Counted from the first letter of the stretch, positions 8,493-15,294 are shown. The stretch is 64,000 nt of DNA from Marinobacter sp. NP-4(2019) (GCF_003994855.1 NZ_CP034142.1:4402001-4466000), one strand, 5' to 3'. Program-made: numbers and translations. Notes: generated by a model not told the origin, from the sequence alone.

Positions 8493-9116
8493 TTCGATGC
8501 TACGTAGAAACTCTCTATATAGCGCTTGATGCCTACCATTGTGGTTTTCCTCTCCGGGCTTTGTCAGGGTCCCTTTCGGCGGAATGTAGCTTTTTATCCA
8601 CTTTTCAGGCGTCGGACTCCAGCGAATGTTTACCGCTGCAAGCTTGGGAAAGAAGTATAGTGACGAGTATCCGGGGACGTTGTCATGAATCCACCACGCT
8701 AGTGCCTGCCAATCCCCCGTCTTTTCGTAGTAGTCAACAAGCGAATTAACCACAATACAAGCGGTTGCTCCAATCTCGCTATTCTTATCACGGTAGTCCC
8801 AAATATGGTGGGCATAGTTCGACTCGTTGCTGGAGCAGTTATATTGATTTTTGTATTCGGCCCCTTTTGCGTTTACAGCCGGTGAGCGGTATCCAGATCT
8901 GATTGAAACGCGACCTAAAGCCCCTTGGATTGGCTCAAGGACTTCCTGGCATAGGCCACGTCCCGCCTCAATTGCAATATCGGGATATTCTGGAATATTC
9001 GGGATGCGCTCGATTTGAGAGATTTCCGAGTACAAAAAATCTCTCATAAAAAACGAATCAGATAAGCGTACTCGGCCCAGTTGTTCTAGCGCCTTCACGG
9101 ATTGAGGTGATCGCAA
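8487..9116 (-). CDS. Uncharacterised cassette protein, resembles a degenerate M15/hedgehog-type peptidase fold
   Basis: About 209 residues if the TTG at 9116 is used. I chose it because AAGGAGGT lies just upstream and because the longer frame would run into the attC; an ATG at 9047 (MRDFLYS) is the alternative. The segments SGYRS (74-78), HHIWD (103-107), GATACIVV (116-123) and AAVNIRW (160-166) fall in the order of the conserved blocks of D-Ala-D-Ala peptidases of the M15 type. The usual zinc ligands (SxHxxGxAxD and a C-terminal HxD) are not all present. It may be a non-catalytic relative. No function is known. Confidence 0.6.
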   Translation of the reverse strand: MRSPQSVKALEQLGRVRLSDSFFMRDFLYSEISQIERIPNIPEYPDIAIEAGRGLCQEVLEPIQGALGRVSIRSGYRSPAVNAKGAEYKNQYNCSSNESNYAHHIWDYRDKNSEIGATACIVVNSLVDYYEKTGDWQALAWWIHDNVPGYSSLYFFPKLAAVNIRWSPTPEKWIKSYIPPKGTLTKPGEENHNGRHQALYREFLRSIET

Positions 9117-9131
9117 ACTGACCTCCTTGAA

Positions 9132-9203
9132 ACATAACGCTAGCGTAACGGGCCGATTTGGAGCGCCAGCGGAAAACCGGTCCCGTTGACGCAATGGTTA
9201 AGA
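9132..9203 (-). repeat. attC site d
   Basis: A short 72-base site with cores ACATAAC and GTTAAGA and body arms GGGCCGATTTGG / GGAAAACCGGTCC. Confidence 0.8.
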
Positions 9204-9830
9204 ATCCTCGTTTTTCTTCCCGCCATATCGCTCAAACTCCATGCCCATAAGCTTAAATTTGGCTGCATAAGGCATTACGAGCAGCCCGATAAAAATCCCC
9301 AAAAGAGTCAGCTGCTGGGAGGTGAACTTATAAACTGAAGCGATATCTAGGACCAATATCGCTGCCACAAAAAACGCTAGCAAGCGACAGTACACGGCAA
9401 AGCTATCGGTTACTCGACTAGACTTTTTTCTACTTTCTATTTTCTGGTAAGCCCTGCCTCCCGCCTTCAAGGAATCGAACTTGGGCAGCGAAGGTATTTC
9501 TTCAAGACTTAGCGTATCTCCTGATACCTGAAAGATACGCTTCTCCTTGCCATCGTAAGCGTAAACAAAAGCCGGAGGAGAGGATGGAAGAAGCCTTGCA
9601 TAGTCTGCTAGCTGTTGTACAGCGTTACTAACTGATTGGGATTCCGTAGAGCTTTTGATCTCAATGATGCCGATGACATCGTTGGTACCTTGATCAATGA
9701 TCGCTACATCAATCGATATCCGTTTATGGCGATCTACAGAAACCGGGAACTCTAAATGAACTGCTGATTCGGGATAACCCAGTTCAGTGAGCTCTTGACG
9801 CAGCGCCTTTTGGACCTCCAATTCCCGCAA
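9198..9830 (-). CDS. Membrane-anchored PD-(D/E)XK nuclease-like protein, integron cassette
   Basis: A 210-residue protein starting with TTG at 9830, preceded by TGGAG. Residues 1-95 look like the N-terminal nuclease domain of type I restriction R subunits: Asp41 in ISIDVAII, then the ExK pair Glu57 and Lys59 in VIGIIEIKSS, and a downstream Gln motif (QQLADYARL, 72-80). Residues 147-166 and 174-191 are two predicted transmembrane helices, leaving a short basic tail. A nuclease-like domain joined to a membrane hairpin suggests DNA or nucleotide sensing or cleavage at the inner membrane, possibly phage or plasmid defence. That role is inference. Confidence 0.6.
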   Translation of the reverse strand: MRELEVQKALRQELTELGYPESAVHLEFPVSVDRHKRISIDVAIIDQGTNDVIGIIEIKSSTESQSVSNAVQQLADYARLLPSSPPAFVYAYDGKEKRIFQVSGDTLSLEEIPSLPKFDSLKAGGRAYQKIESRKKSSRVTDSFAVYCRLLAFFVAAILVLDIASVYKFTSQQLTLLGIFIGLLVMPYAAKFKLMGMEFERYGGKKNEDS

Positions 9831-9850
9831 AACTTTTTACTCCATTTGAT

Positions 9851-9934
9851 TCTTAACGCTGCCAGCATGCGCGCCTTTGTAGTGGAGGCAAAGCCGCAAC
9901 GAAAAAGGCGTCGCCGTGCCTGGCCTGGTTATAA
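9851..9934 (-). repeat. attC site e
   Basis: Cores TCTTAAC and GTTATAA. The body is nearly identical to site g at 11010 (a handful of differences in 84 bases), showing a shared attC type. Confidence 0.85.
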
Positions 9935-9937
9935 GTT

Positions 9938-10528
9938 CTAGAGTTCACCCGCGAATTCTCGATCTGCAGCGATGGCCAAGAATTTCCTTTGCGCACCAGT
10001 GCAACCAGATATTTTGGCTAGTTCGCCGCAGGCAAGGAACGCGTAATTATCGGAGAACATCAAAGTTTCTTTTAGGAATTCATCATCGTAGTTTTGCCGA
10101 ATCTCATCCTGATTAACTCTCCGCTTGAGCTGTGCAGCGCCAGTGTGAGTAAGGCTATTCAGTGAGCGCCAATACAGTTTCTTGGGTTGGGACAAGTCGC
10201 TGCCTTTTGCTTCGTCAATCTCCGATACCAACTGCCAGAATGGCTTCTCAAATTTATCCTTACGTAGGCGAGTGAAATCTACTTCCTCAGCACACTCAGA
10301 AAACCAAACACCCTTTACGTACGCCTCGAAGAGCGACCGCACTATGCTGCATGCCGAGCTGTATAACTGATGGTCGATTAGAACTGCCACACTCCTTTGA
10401 TGTTCAATCGCTACATTGTGAAAAAGGGTTGGAAAAAAAGAACTATCGTCGCCCGGAATAACTATCCCGCGAAGACATTCGTTCATTTTTTCTGATAGTT
10501 CATACGATCTGCGTAAAGTGGTTTTCAC
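9938..10528 (-). CDS. Helical cassette protein, possibly HEPN-like (DUF5677/DUF6988-type)
   Basis: About 196 residues from the GTG at 10528, which has AGGGAG close upstream; another GTG at 10540 is possible. The protein is almost entirely alpha-helical. The segments SACSIVRSLFEAYVKGVW (near 58-75) and SLNSLTHTGAAQL (near 123-135) resemble the conserved Arg/Glu and Asn/His blocks of DUF5677/DUF6988-type proteins. These recall the R-H arrangement of HEPN domains found in RNases and defence systems. I cannot confirm that assignment without a profile search. The stop codon is just after the attC e core. Confidence 0.55.
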   Translation of the reverse strand: MKTTLRRSYELSEKMNECLRGIVIPGDDSSFFPTLFHNVAIEHQRSVAVLIDHQLYSSACSIVRSLFEAYVKGVWFSECAEEVDFTRLRKDKFEKPFWQLVSEIDEAKGSDLSQPKKLYWRSLNSLTHTGAAQLKRRVNQDEIRQNYDDEFLKETLMFSDNYAFLACGELAKISGCTGAQRKFLAIAADREFAGEL

Positions 10529-10543
10529 AGACTCCCTCACGAC

Positions 10544-10615
10544 TTATAACGCCTTGGCTTTGCGGCGTGCCGGAGCGCCAGCGTAGGCGCGTCCGACAAC
10601 AGCCAATTGTTAAGC
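10544..10615 (-). repeat. attC site f
   Basis: 72 bases with cores TTATAAC and GTTAAGC (perfect GTTRRRY). The inner arms are short. Confidence 0.8.
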
Positions 10616-11002
10616 ACTCTCCGAGCTCCATTGAATGTCCTGAATGTCTGGAGACTCCGAAAGCACCACCGACAAAGCTTCTAGCAACGGGGCCGCTACT
10701 TCAAAAGATGCCTTGTTGCGGCCAAACAGTTTCTTGGCTTTGCGATCCAAATACACACGCCAGCGGTTGCTTTCACCCTCGATGTTACCGCAACAGAGCC
10801 AATACTCGTTGTCGTCAACGATGTACTCAACAAACCACCCCCAATCCTCGTAATTTGGATAGCTGGTTTCTACTCCCCTCGCTGCAAGCTCACGGGAAAG
10901 CCACCAAGCTAGTTCGGCCCCGTAGCACTCAGGATTAACCTGAGCCTCTTCAGAGAGGAATGGTTTAAACAGATTCGAGCTAAAATCTACACAGGTATCC
11001 AT
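10610..11002 (-). CDS. Uncharacterised 130-residue cassette protein
   Basis: I do not recognise a named family. It is a soluble, acidic, Trp-rich protein with no signal peptide or membrane segment. Segments such as CYGAELAWWLSRELAARG (near 27-44) followed by EDWGWFVEY (near 52-60) give an alpha-beta pattern of the kind seen in small immunity-like proteins. It starts at ATG 11002 inside the cassette, and its stop lies within the attC f core, which is usual for cassettes. Confidence 0.6.
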   Translation of the reverse strand: MDTCVDFSSNLFKPFLSEEAQVNPECYGAELAWWLSRELAARGVETSYPNYEDWGWFVEYIVDDNEYWLCCGNIEGESNRWRVYLDRKAKKLFGRNKASFEVAAPLLEALSVVLSESPDIQDIQWSSESA

Positions 11003-11009
11003 ATTCTAT

Positions 11010-11093
11010 GCTTAACGCCGCCAGCATGCGCGGCTTTGTAGTGAAGGCAAAGCCGCAACGAAAAAGGCGTCGCCGTGCCTGGCCTGGTTATGT
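11010..11093 (-). repeat. attC site g
   Basis: Cores GCTTAAC (perfect RYYYAAC) and GTTATGT; nearly the same body as site e. Confidence 0.87.
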
Positions 11094-11468
11094 GACACTC
11101 CGGTTCCTTGGGTTGTGATGGGATAGCGCAGCACCACACCATTTATTGATGGTTTTGCGATCCTCAAGACTAGGATCGTACTCAAGGTTGTGTGATGGTG
11201 ATGTAAGCATCTCTTCCCGAATATCTTCGTACTCTTGTTCAGTAATTTCGAGAGGCTTCCAGTGACATCCGCCACTCATTCCTTGGTCAGCACCGCCAGA
11301 GAGCAGCTCCTCATTCAAAATATGGAAAGGAGGAAACTGCTTTGTGCATGAGACATGCATTGCCAGACGGGGCGAATAACGTAGAAGAAAATCATCAAAA
11401 TTAACGATTTCCCAGCTCCCGTCGGCGCTACCCATAGCGGGTAAAATCTTGATCTTAATTTGCCTCAT
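11088..11468 (-). CDS. Uncharacterised 126-residue cassette protein
   Basis: Read from the ATG at 11468 because the longer open frame runs back through the upstream attC. The product is soluble with no signal peptide or membrane helix. A Gly-rich stretch (LLSGGADQGMSGGCHW, near 52-67) precedes an acidic helix (EQEYEDIREEM). I do not recognise a family and assign no function. The stop codon lies in the attC g core. Confidence 0.6.
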   Translation of the reverse strand: MRQIKIKILPAMGSADGSWEIVNFDDFLLRYSPRLAMHVSCTKQFPPFHILNEELLSGGADQGMSGGCHWKPLEITEQEYEDIREEMLTSPSHNLEYDPSLEDRKTINKWCGAALSHHNPRNRSVT

Positions 11469-11480
11469 GACTTCATCTAC

Positions 11481-11559
11481 ACATAACGCCCAAGCGCACC
11501 GGTGACTTTGACGTAGCGAAGCGGAGACAAAGGCATCCGAGTGACGCGCCTGGTTAGCT
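11481..11559 (-). repeat. attC site h
   Basis: Cores ACATAAC and GTTAGCT, 79 bases, following the toxin gene of the toxin-antitoxin cassette. Confidence 0.82.
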
Positions 11560-11856
11560 GTTCCCAAGCATGTATGCACGAAGCTGCCGCTCCTCTCGCA
11601 TGACATAGAGGACGAGAACCCGCTTCTCATCCTCACGATAAAAAATGCGACACGGTGGAATCACTACCTCCCTGTATACCGAATCAGGGAGCTCTGGAGG
11701 AATCCGTCCGGATTGGGGAAAATCTTCCAAGCGCTCGGTCTTATCGAAAACTTCTTGGACCAGATGACTTGCGGCAACAGGATTATCCAGAGCAATGTAC
11801 TCAGCGATGGCATCCAGTTCTTGAAGGGCAGGCTCCGTCCAGATTACTTCAGCCAT
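11554..11856 (-). CDS. RelE/ParE-superfamily toxin, integron cassette
   Basis: A 100-residue toxin of the RelE/ParE fold. The N-terminal helix pair (EPALQELDAIAEYIALDN), the FPQSGRIPPEL turn near 46-56 and the late segments REVVIPPCRIFYRED and VLYVMREERQL follow the family pattern. Members either cut ribosome-bound mRNA or poison gyrase; the sequence alone does not decide. It overlaps the upstream antitoxin gene by 13 bases, so the two are co-translated. Such pairs stabilise integron arrays by killing cells that lose them. Confidence 0.9.
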   Translation of the reverse strand: MAEVIWTEPALQELDAIAEYIALDNPVAASHLVQEVFDKTERLEDFPQSGRIPPELPDSVYREVVIPPCRIFYREDEKRVLVLYVMREERQLRAYMLGNS

Positions 11857-12101
11857 TTACTCATTTTCTCCCTGGCCTCACTTTGGCTGTACGTTCTTCC
11901 CTCAAGTACAGCACGCTCTCCCCGTGAGAGCCCCTCAAGCAGCTCAAGTCGGCGCTGCATAAACTCGTAATCCTGCACATCGACAAGGTATGCGGATGGC
12001 TGACCATGCTCCGTTATCAGTATCGGCTCTTTAGACAAGTGCAGATCTGCCAGAATCTTTGTGGCTTGGCGCTTGAGGTTCGTAACAAGCTCAACTTTCA
12101 T
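11844..12101 (-). CDS. Phd/YefM-family antitoxin, integron cassette
   Basis: An 85-residue antitoxin. The N-terminal DNA-binding half has the Phd/YefM pattern (VTNLKRQATKILADL, then EPILITEHGQPSAYLVDVQDYE), and the charged C-terminal tail should wrap around and neutralise the toxin. The first gene of the pair, it overlaps the toxin start. A near-perfect 20-bp palindrome at 12126-12145 in its leader is the probable operator through which it represses the cassette. The cassette therefore appears to carry its own promoter. Confidence 0.9.
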   Translation of the reverse strand: MKVELVTNLKRQATKILADLHLSKEPILITEHGQPSAYLVDVQDYEFMQRRLELLEGLSRGERAVLEGRTYSQSEAREKMSKWLK

Positions 12102-12125
12102 GGGCTCACCCTGAATCAGACTAAT

Positions 12126-12145
12126 AGTGACACTATAGTATCACT
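12126..12145. promoter_or_regulatory. Probable antitoxin operator palindrome
   Basis: AGTGACACTATAGTATCACT is palindromic except for one mismatched pair. It lies 25-44 bases upstream of the antitoxin ATG. Confidence 0.65.
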
Positions 12146-12164
12146 TTTCAGGTGGGGCAATCAC

Positions 12165-12236
12165 AGCTAACGCCGGTGGTAATGGGCGGCAACGAAGCGC
12201 AGCGTAGTTGGCGTCCCGTTGACCACTTGGTTAACT
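12165..12236 (-). repeat. attC site i
   Basis: 72 bases with cores AGCTAAC and GTTAACT, overlapping the stop region of the 102-residue membrane protein. Confidence 0.8.
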
Positions 12237-12539
12237 GCCGGACTCTCGGTCATGTAACAGCTTAATGAGTAACTCCTTTTGAGGGTTCCCTTTGAAACCC
12301 TGAAAGCTCCAGGCAAACGCAACACCGGCACCGATAGCTCCAAGGTAGAACATTGGGTGAGCTTCCATCTGCTCCACAACACCATGCCGACCTGATGCCA
12401 AAAAGAAAAGGTAGGCGCCCACGGAGACCAAAATCAGAAACACACCCATAGCCAGAAAAAACCACCTAAAGCGTTGGGTGGTCTGTACCTGCCGCTCCAA
12501 TACCTCTACCAGTTTTCTCTCTCTGTCTGACAGATTCAT
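12231..12539 (-). CDS. Small two-helix membrane protein, integron cassette
   Basis: A 102-residue protein with a charged N-terminal helix (residues 3-24, ERKLVEVLERQVQTTQRF), then predicted transmembrane helices at about 26-48 and 63-80. By the positive-inside rule both ends are cytoplasmic. I do not recognise a family. It is one of four membrane-protein cassettes in a row (12.2-14.0 kb), interesting as a group although their functions are unknown. Confidence 0.6.
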   Translation of the reverse strand: MNLSDRERKLVEVLERQVQTTQRFRWFFLAMGVFLILVSVGAYLFFLASGRHGVVEQMEAHPMFYLGAIGAGVAFAWSFQGFKGNPQKELLIKLLHDRESGS

Positions 12540-12543
12540 AAGC

Positions 12544-12621
12544 AGTTAACGCCCGGCTCACGCGCCGGTTTGGAGCCGCGAAGCGGCGGAAAATCGGTCG
12601 CTGTGCAGCCGATTGTTATGT
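12544..12621 (-). repeat. attC site j
   Basis: 78 bases with cores AGTTAAC and GTTATGT and arms CGCGCCGGTTTGGAGCCG / CGGAAAATCGGTCG. Confidence 0.82.
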
Positions 12622-13083
12622 TCTGGACAGCTTAGAGGCTCTGATCGCATCCGAAAGTCCTCTCTCAAAGGCTGGCCAATCTTCAAACCCTTTTCTCCCA
12701 TGAAACATATAAACACTTCCACTGAGGTCTTCGTAATCCAAAATGGTTGCACTCACGGGAAACAGAAAGCCAAGTTCATTGAATAGCAATAGACTAGATA
12801 CGATGAAAGCAAAAACCGCAACCAGCACTGCCAAAGGGGAAGAAGACAGAATGAACACCACAACTGACACTACAAACCAGAAGATAGACTTCCTTATATT
12901 CAACACTGTGGATTTAGGCCGTCCACGCCAGTGATCTAACTTGGCAGACATCTCATTCAATGGATATCTATCGTGAACTAGCATCCGCCGGCCCTTCTTC
13001 CAAAACAAGTAAAAATACTCATCATCAAATGAATACCTATACCTCGCTCTAAACTTCGCCACTTCAACGACTCGAGTGGTCAA
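12616..13083 (-). CDS. Two-helix membrane protein with soluble flanks, integron cassette
   Basis: A 155-residue protein starting at TTG 13083, six bases after GAGGAG. A soluble N-terminal part of about 60 residues (aromatic-rich, RYSFDDEYFYLFWKKGRR) is followed by transmembrane helices near 66-81 and 84-101 and a soluble C-terminal part of about 50 residues. The layout recalls small membrane proteins with a PH-like or bPH-type domain, but I cannot confirm that. No named family recognised. Confidence 0.6.
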   Translation of the reverse strand: MTTRVVEVAKFRARYRYSFDDEYFYLFWKKGRRMLVHDRYPLNEMSAKLDHWRGRPKSTVLNIRKSIFWFVVSVVVFILSSSPLAVLVAVFAFIVSSLLLFNELGFLFPVSATILDYEDLSGSVYMFHGRKGFEDWPAFERGLSDAIRASKLSRT

Positions 13084-13100
13084 TCAAGACTCCTCATAGA

Positions 13101-13205
13101 ACATAACGCCAATATTCAGCGGCGGCCTTTGCATAGCGAAGCGGAGAAAAGGCCGTCCGGTGGAGGCCCGCCAGGGCCGTAACGAACTGGAATGACTGGT
13201 TAGGG
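13101..13205 (-). repeat. attC site k
   Basis: 105 bases, cores ACATAAC and GTTAGGG. It shares its body (TTCAGCGGCG, GTCCGGTGGAGG, CGAACTGGAATGACTGG) with sites m, n and the broken site b. Confidence 0.88.
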
Positions 13206-13544
13206 ACCATACCAAGACTCCGGAAACTTAGATGACATGAACATCCTGAATGAGGCTTTGACCCCTTTCCCGGTGAGCACCTTGCCAACAAAAGCACTGG
13301 AGGCAAGCAGCCCAATGACCAGCGCGAAAGGGAACGTTATCAAAGTGATCCAAGATAAAGCTGCGCAATCCCTGTCGTCTTTGCAATTTGGTGCTGACAA
13401 ACTGACCGACCAGATGTCCGAGATAAACCATGCCAACACGCCAACAATAGCAAAACTCAACAGCAGACCAATCACCATGACGCAGAAGCTTATAGCTTTA
13501 TATTTCGGCTTTAGGCGCTTCCATTTCTCCTCATCTGCCCGCAT
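13200..13544 (-). CDS. Two-helix membrane protein with a Cys pair, integron cassette
   Basis: A 114-residue protein starting at ATG 13544. A basic N-terminus (residues 7-16) is followed by predicted helices at 18-41 and 64-86. The loop between them contains Cys54 and Cys60 and should face the periplasm, where a disulfide could form. The C-terminal tail is basic and cytoplasmic. I do not recognise a family. Confidence 0.6.
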   Translation of the reverse strand: MRADEEKWKRLKPKYKAISFCVMVIGLLLSFAIVGVLAWFISDIWSVSLSAPNCKDDRDCAALSWITLITFPFALVIGLLASSAFVGKVLTGKGVKASFRMFMSSKFPESWYGP

Positions 13545-13554
13545 CTTTTCGAAT

Positions 13555-13656
13555 CCCTAACGCCAGCGCACAACGGCGCCCTTGTAATGGAGGCGCAGCC
13601 GCAATGAAAAGGGCGTCCGGCGGCCATCGGCCGCGTATTGATGCGCCTTGTTAAAT
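13555..13656 (-). repeat. attC site l
   Basis: 102 bases with cores CCCTAAC and GTTAAAT (perfect GTTRRRY); its first arm resembles that of broken site b (GCGCACAACGGCGCCCT). Confidence 0.85.
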
Positions 13657-14031
13657 TTGGTTGCGACCGACGACATGGATTACCCCTGCAGCAATGAGCG
13701 CGATTATGGCGACAATGTCTGCGATGACGACCTTGCGAACGGACTCATTGTAACCGCTAACTGACCACGCAATCGCGATGAAGGACACAACGCTGACGAG
13801 ACCCGCAACAATAGCCAATGTTTGCAACGATGGCCGAAACGCCGCATACACCAAGAACAGACCGAGAAGCCCGAACAGGATAGCCCGGTGGCGCATCAGG
13901 ATTTCGATATTGGGCTCTCCCAGGGAAATGCCGTATAAAGCGGCCAATCGCTCCGCGCCCAAAACTCCAGAAACGGGCAAGAGATGAATAATGCCTACGA
14001 GCACCAGTAAGCCTGTGACAACTTTCTCCAT
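13651..14031 (-). CDS. Four-helix membrane protein, integron cassette
   Basis: A 126-residue, very hydrophobic protein with predicted transmembrane helices at about 4-24, 49-66, 70-91 and 101-120. His16 in the first helix and the MRHRAILFG segment at 46-54 look conserved-type. Similar cassette proteins are often mislabelled phosphopantetheine adenylyltransferase in databases; no nucleotidyltransferase motif is present and I do not use that name. ATG 14031 is preceded by AGGGAGG. Function unknown. Confidence 0.68.
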   Translation of the reverse strand: MEKVVTGLLVLVGIIHLLPVSGVLGAERLAALYGISLGEPNIEILMRHRAILFGLLGLFLVYAAFRPSLQTLAIVAGLVSVVSFIAIAWSVSGYNESVRKVVIADIVAIIALIAAGVIHVVGRNQI

Positions 14032-14050
14032 TAGTGCGTTTCCTCCCTGA

Positions 14051-14155
14051 ATTTAACGCTTTTGTTCAGCGGCGACCTTTTTGCAGCGAAGCTGAGAAAA
14101 GGGCGTCCGGTGGAGGGCCTTCAGGCCCGGAACGAACTGGAACTATTGGTTAACT
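14051..14155 (-). repeat. attC site m
   Basis: 105 bases with cores ATTTAAC (perfect RYYYAAC) and GTTAACT. The TAA stop of the deaminase gene is inside the core. Confidence 0.88.
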
Positions 14156-14578
14156 GTAGCCCAAATACTGTTCCAAGAATTCGCTGACTTCTTCCGTATA
14201 AATACCCCGAACGACATCCACACCGGCTTGGCGTAACTTTTCCAGTCCCTGACCGTTGTTTCGTGGGTCAGGGTCAATCAGCGCAACAACTACCCGCTCA
14301 ATTCCATGTTTGATCAGTGAATCCGCACACGATGGCGTTCGACCGTGAAATGAACACGGTTCAAGTGTCACGTAAGCCGTCAGTCCCGTTAAGGGCTCAG
14401 AGCATTTTGCTAAAGCATCAGCCTCAGCATGGAATCCGCCGGGAGCCTTCGTGTATCCGGCAGCGACTATCTGTCCATCTCTTACCAACACACATCCAAC
14501 AGGAGGGTTAGGCAAACAGTCCGGTAATGCCTTTCTAGACTCAGATAGAGCAAGGGCCATGAACGTTTCGTGTGACAC
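14150..14578 (-). CDS. RibD-like cytidine/deoxycytidylate-type deaminase, integron cassette
   Basis: A 142-residue zinc deaminase domain, cytoplasmic. The zinc-binding HAE is in GGFHAEADAL and the PCxnC motif in EPCSFHGRTPSC, and together with LPNPPVGCVLVRDG these closely follow the deaminase half of RibD, which acts on a pyrimidine intermediate of riboflavin synthesis. The reductase half of RibD is missing, so it is a stand-alone deaminase. The substrate could be a riboflavin precursor, a nucleotide or an antimetabolite. I start it at GTG 14578 because GGAG lies eight bases upstream; the longer ATG start (14605) is inside the attC. Confidence 0.85.
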   Translation of the reverse strand: MSHETFMALALSESRKALPDCLPNPPVGCVLVRDGQIVAAGYTKAPGGFHAEADALAKCSEPLTGLTAYVTLEPCSFHGRTPSCADSLIKHGIERVVVALIDPDPRNNGQGLEKLRQAGVDVVRGIYTEEVSEFLEQYLGYS

Positions 14579-14593
14579 CAATCTTTCTCCAAC

Positions 14594-14698
14594 AGTTAAC
14601 GCCAATGTTCAGCGGCCGGTTTGGAGGCGCGGCCGCGCCGGAAAACCGGTCCGGTGGAGGCCCGAAGGGCCGGAACGTACTGGAACGACTGGTTAGGC
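14594..14698 (-). repeat. attC site n (first cassette)
   Basis: 105 bases with cores AGTTAAC and GTTAGGC (perfect GTTRRRY), following the attI-proximal cassette gene. Confidence 0.9.
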
Positions 14699-15142
14699 AT
14701 CTTCCTCGGCGACCAAACCTGCAACGAACTCAGTAAACGAACCCGCTAAGAATGAGCAACTCTCTTTTTCTTGCGCGCGCTCATGGTCCCAAAAGTATAT
14801 TTTTGCGGAATAATCGCCGGAAATACCGATGCAAAAAAGGTTACCTCCTGGGTCGCTGGCGAAAGGGATGATGCCCTTTGGCAGGTATTCCTTTAGGCCT
14901 TCGGTTACAGAATCCAGACGACTATAGGTCGGCCCATTATGGAGACCCAGAGAATCGTTCCAAACTTCTGCGGGCTTGTGAGAGCCTGGCCAACAAACCA
15001 AGTATTTTTCAGGAGTTCCACCATTATGCAGAACTAGGAAGCTCCGATAGTCTTCCGGCAACCTGGCGCCAATATCTTTTTCAAATCGCTCAAGCTCATC
15101 GAGATTTATTGCGCCATATTTATTGGAATCTTGGACATCCAT
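14693..15142 (-). CDS. SMI1/KNR4 (SUKH) family protein, first integron cassette
   Basis: A 149-residue SUKH-superfamily protein. The family pattern is clear: LERFEKDIGARLPEDYRSFL near 16-35 followed by HNGGTP, then IIPFASDPGGNLFCIG near 90-105 and IYFWDHE. Bacterial SUKH proteins commonly act as immunity proteins against polymorphic toxins. The start is ATG 15142, because the upstream part of the longer frame contains the attI/cassette core GTTAGGC. As the first cassette it is probably the most recently inserted and best expressed. Confidence 0.85.
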   Translation of the reverse strand: MDVQDSNKYGAINLDELERFEKDIGARLPEDYRSFLVLHNGGTPEKYLVCWPGSHKPAEVWNDSLGLHNGPTYSRLDSVTEGLKEYLPKGIIPFASDPGGNLFCIGISGDYSAKIYFWDHERAQEKESCSFLAGSFTEFVAGLVAEEDA

Positions 15143-15294
15143 TCTGTAATGCCTAACAGCAACTAGACCGAATTCCACGATATTGCAAAAAAGTGCGTTC
15201 TCGATAACACCCCTTTTCTAACACGCTTCACGGCCTTAAGTCTTAAATTTAACAACAGCTTAGCTCAGCTATTCTAAAACCACCACGTAATCGC
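15143..15294 (-). other. attI region with cassette junction core GTTAGGC
   Basis: The minus strand has GTTAGGC (plus-strand 15151-15157) nine bases upstream of the first cassette gene, the expected crossover core between attI and cassette 1. The following 140 bases toward intI are AT-rich and gene-free and should hold the integrase-binding part of attI and perhaps the cassette promoter, which I cannot pinpoint. Confidence 0.75.

Noticed and set aside
11012..11275. Minus-strand frame across attC g and the 126-residue cassette gene
   Set aside because: It spans an attC and lies in another frame of the better-supported cassette gene.
13651..14031. Phosphopantetheine adenylyltransferase
   Set aside because: This label circulates for similar cassette proteins, but the sequence is four membrane helices with no nucleotidyltransferase motif.
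5666..15142. Regularly spaced repeats as a CRISPR array
   Set aside because: The repeats are 72-105 bases with imperfect dyads and RYYYAAC/GTTRRRY ends, spaced by protein-coding genes; they are attC sites.
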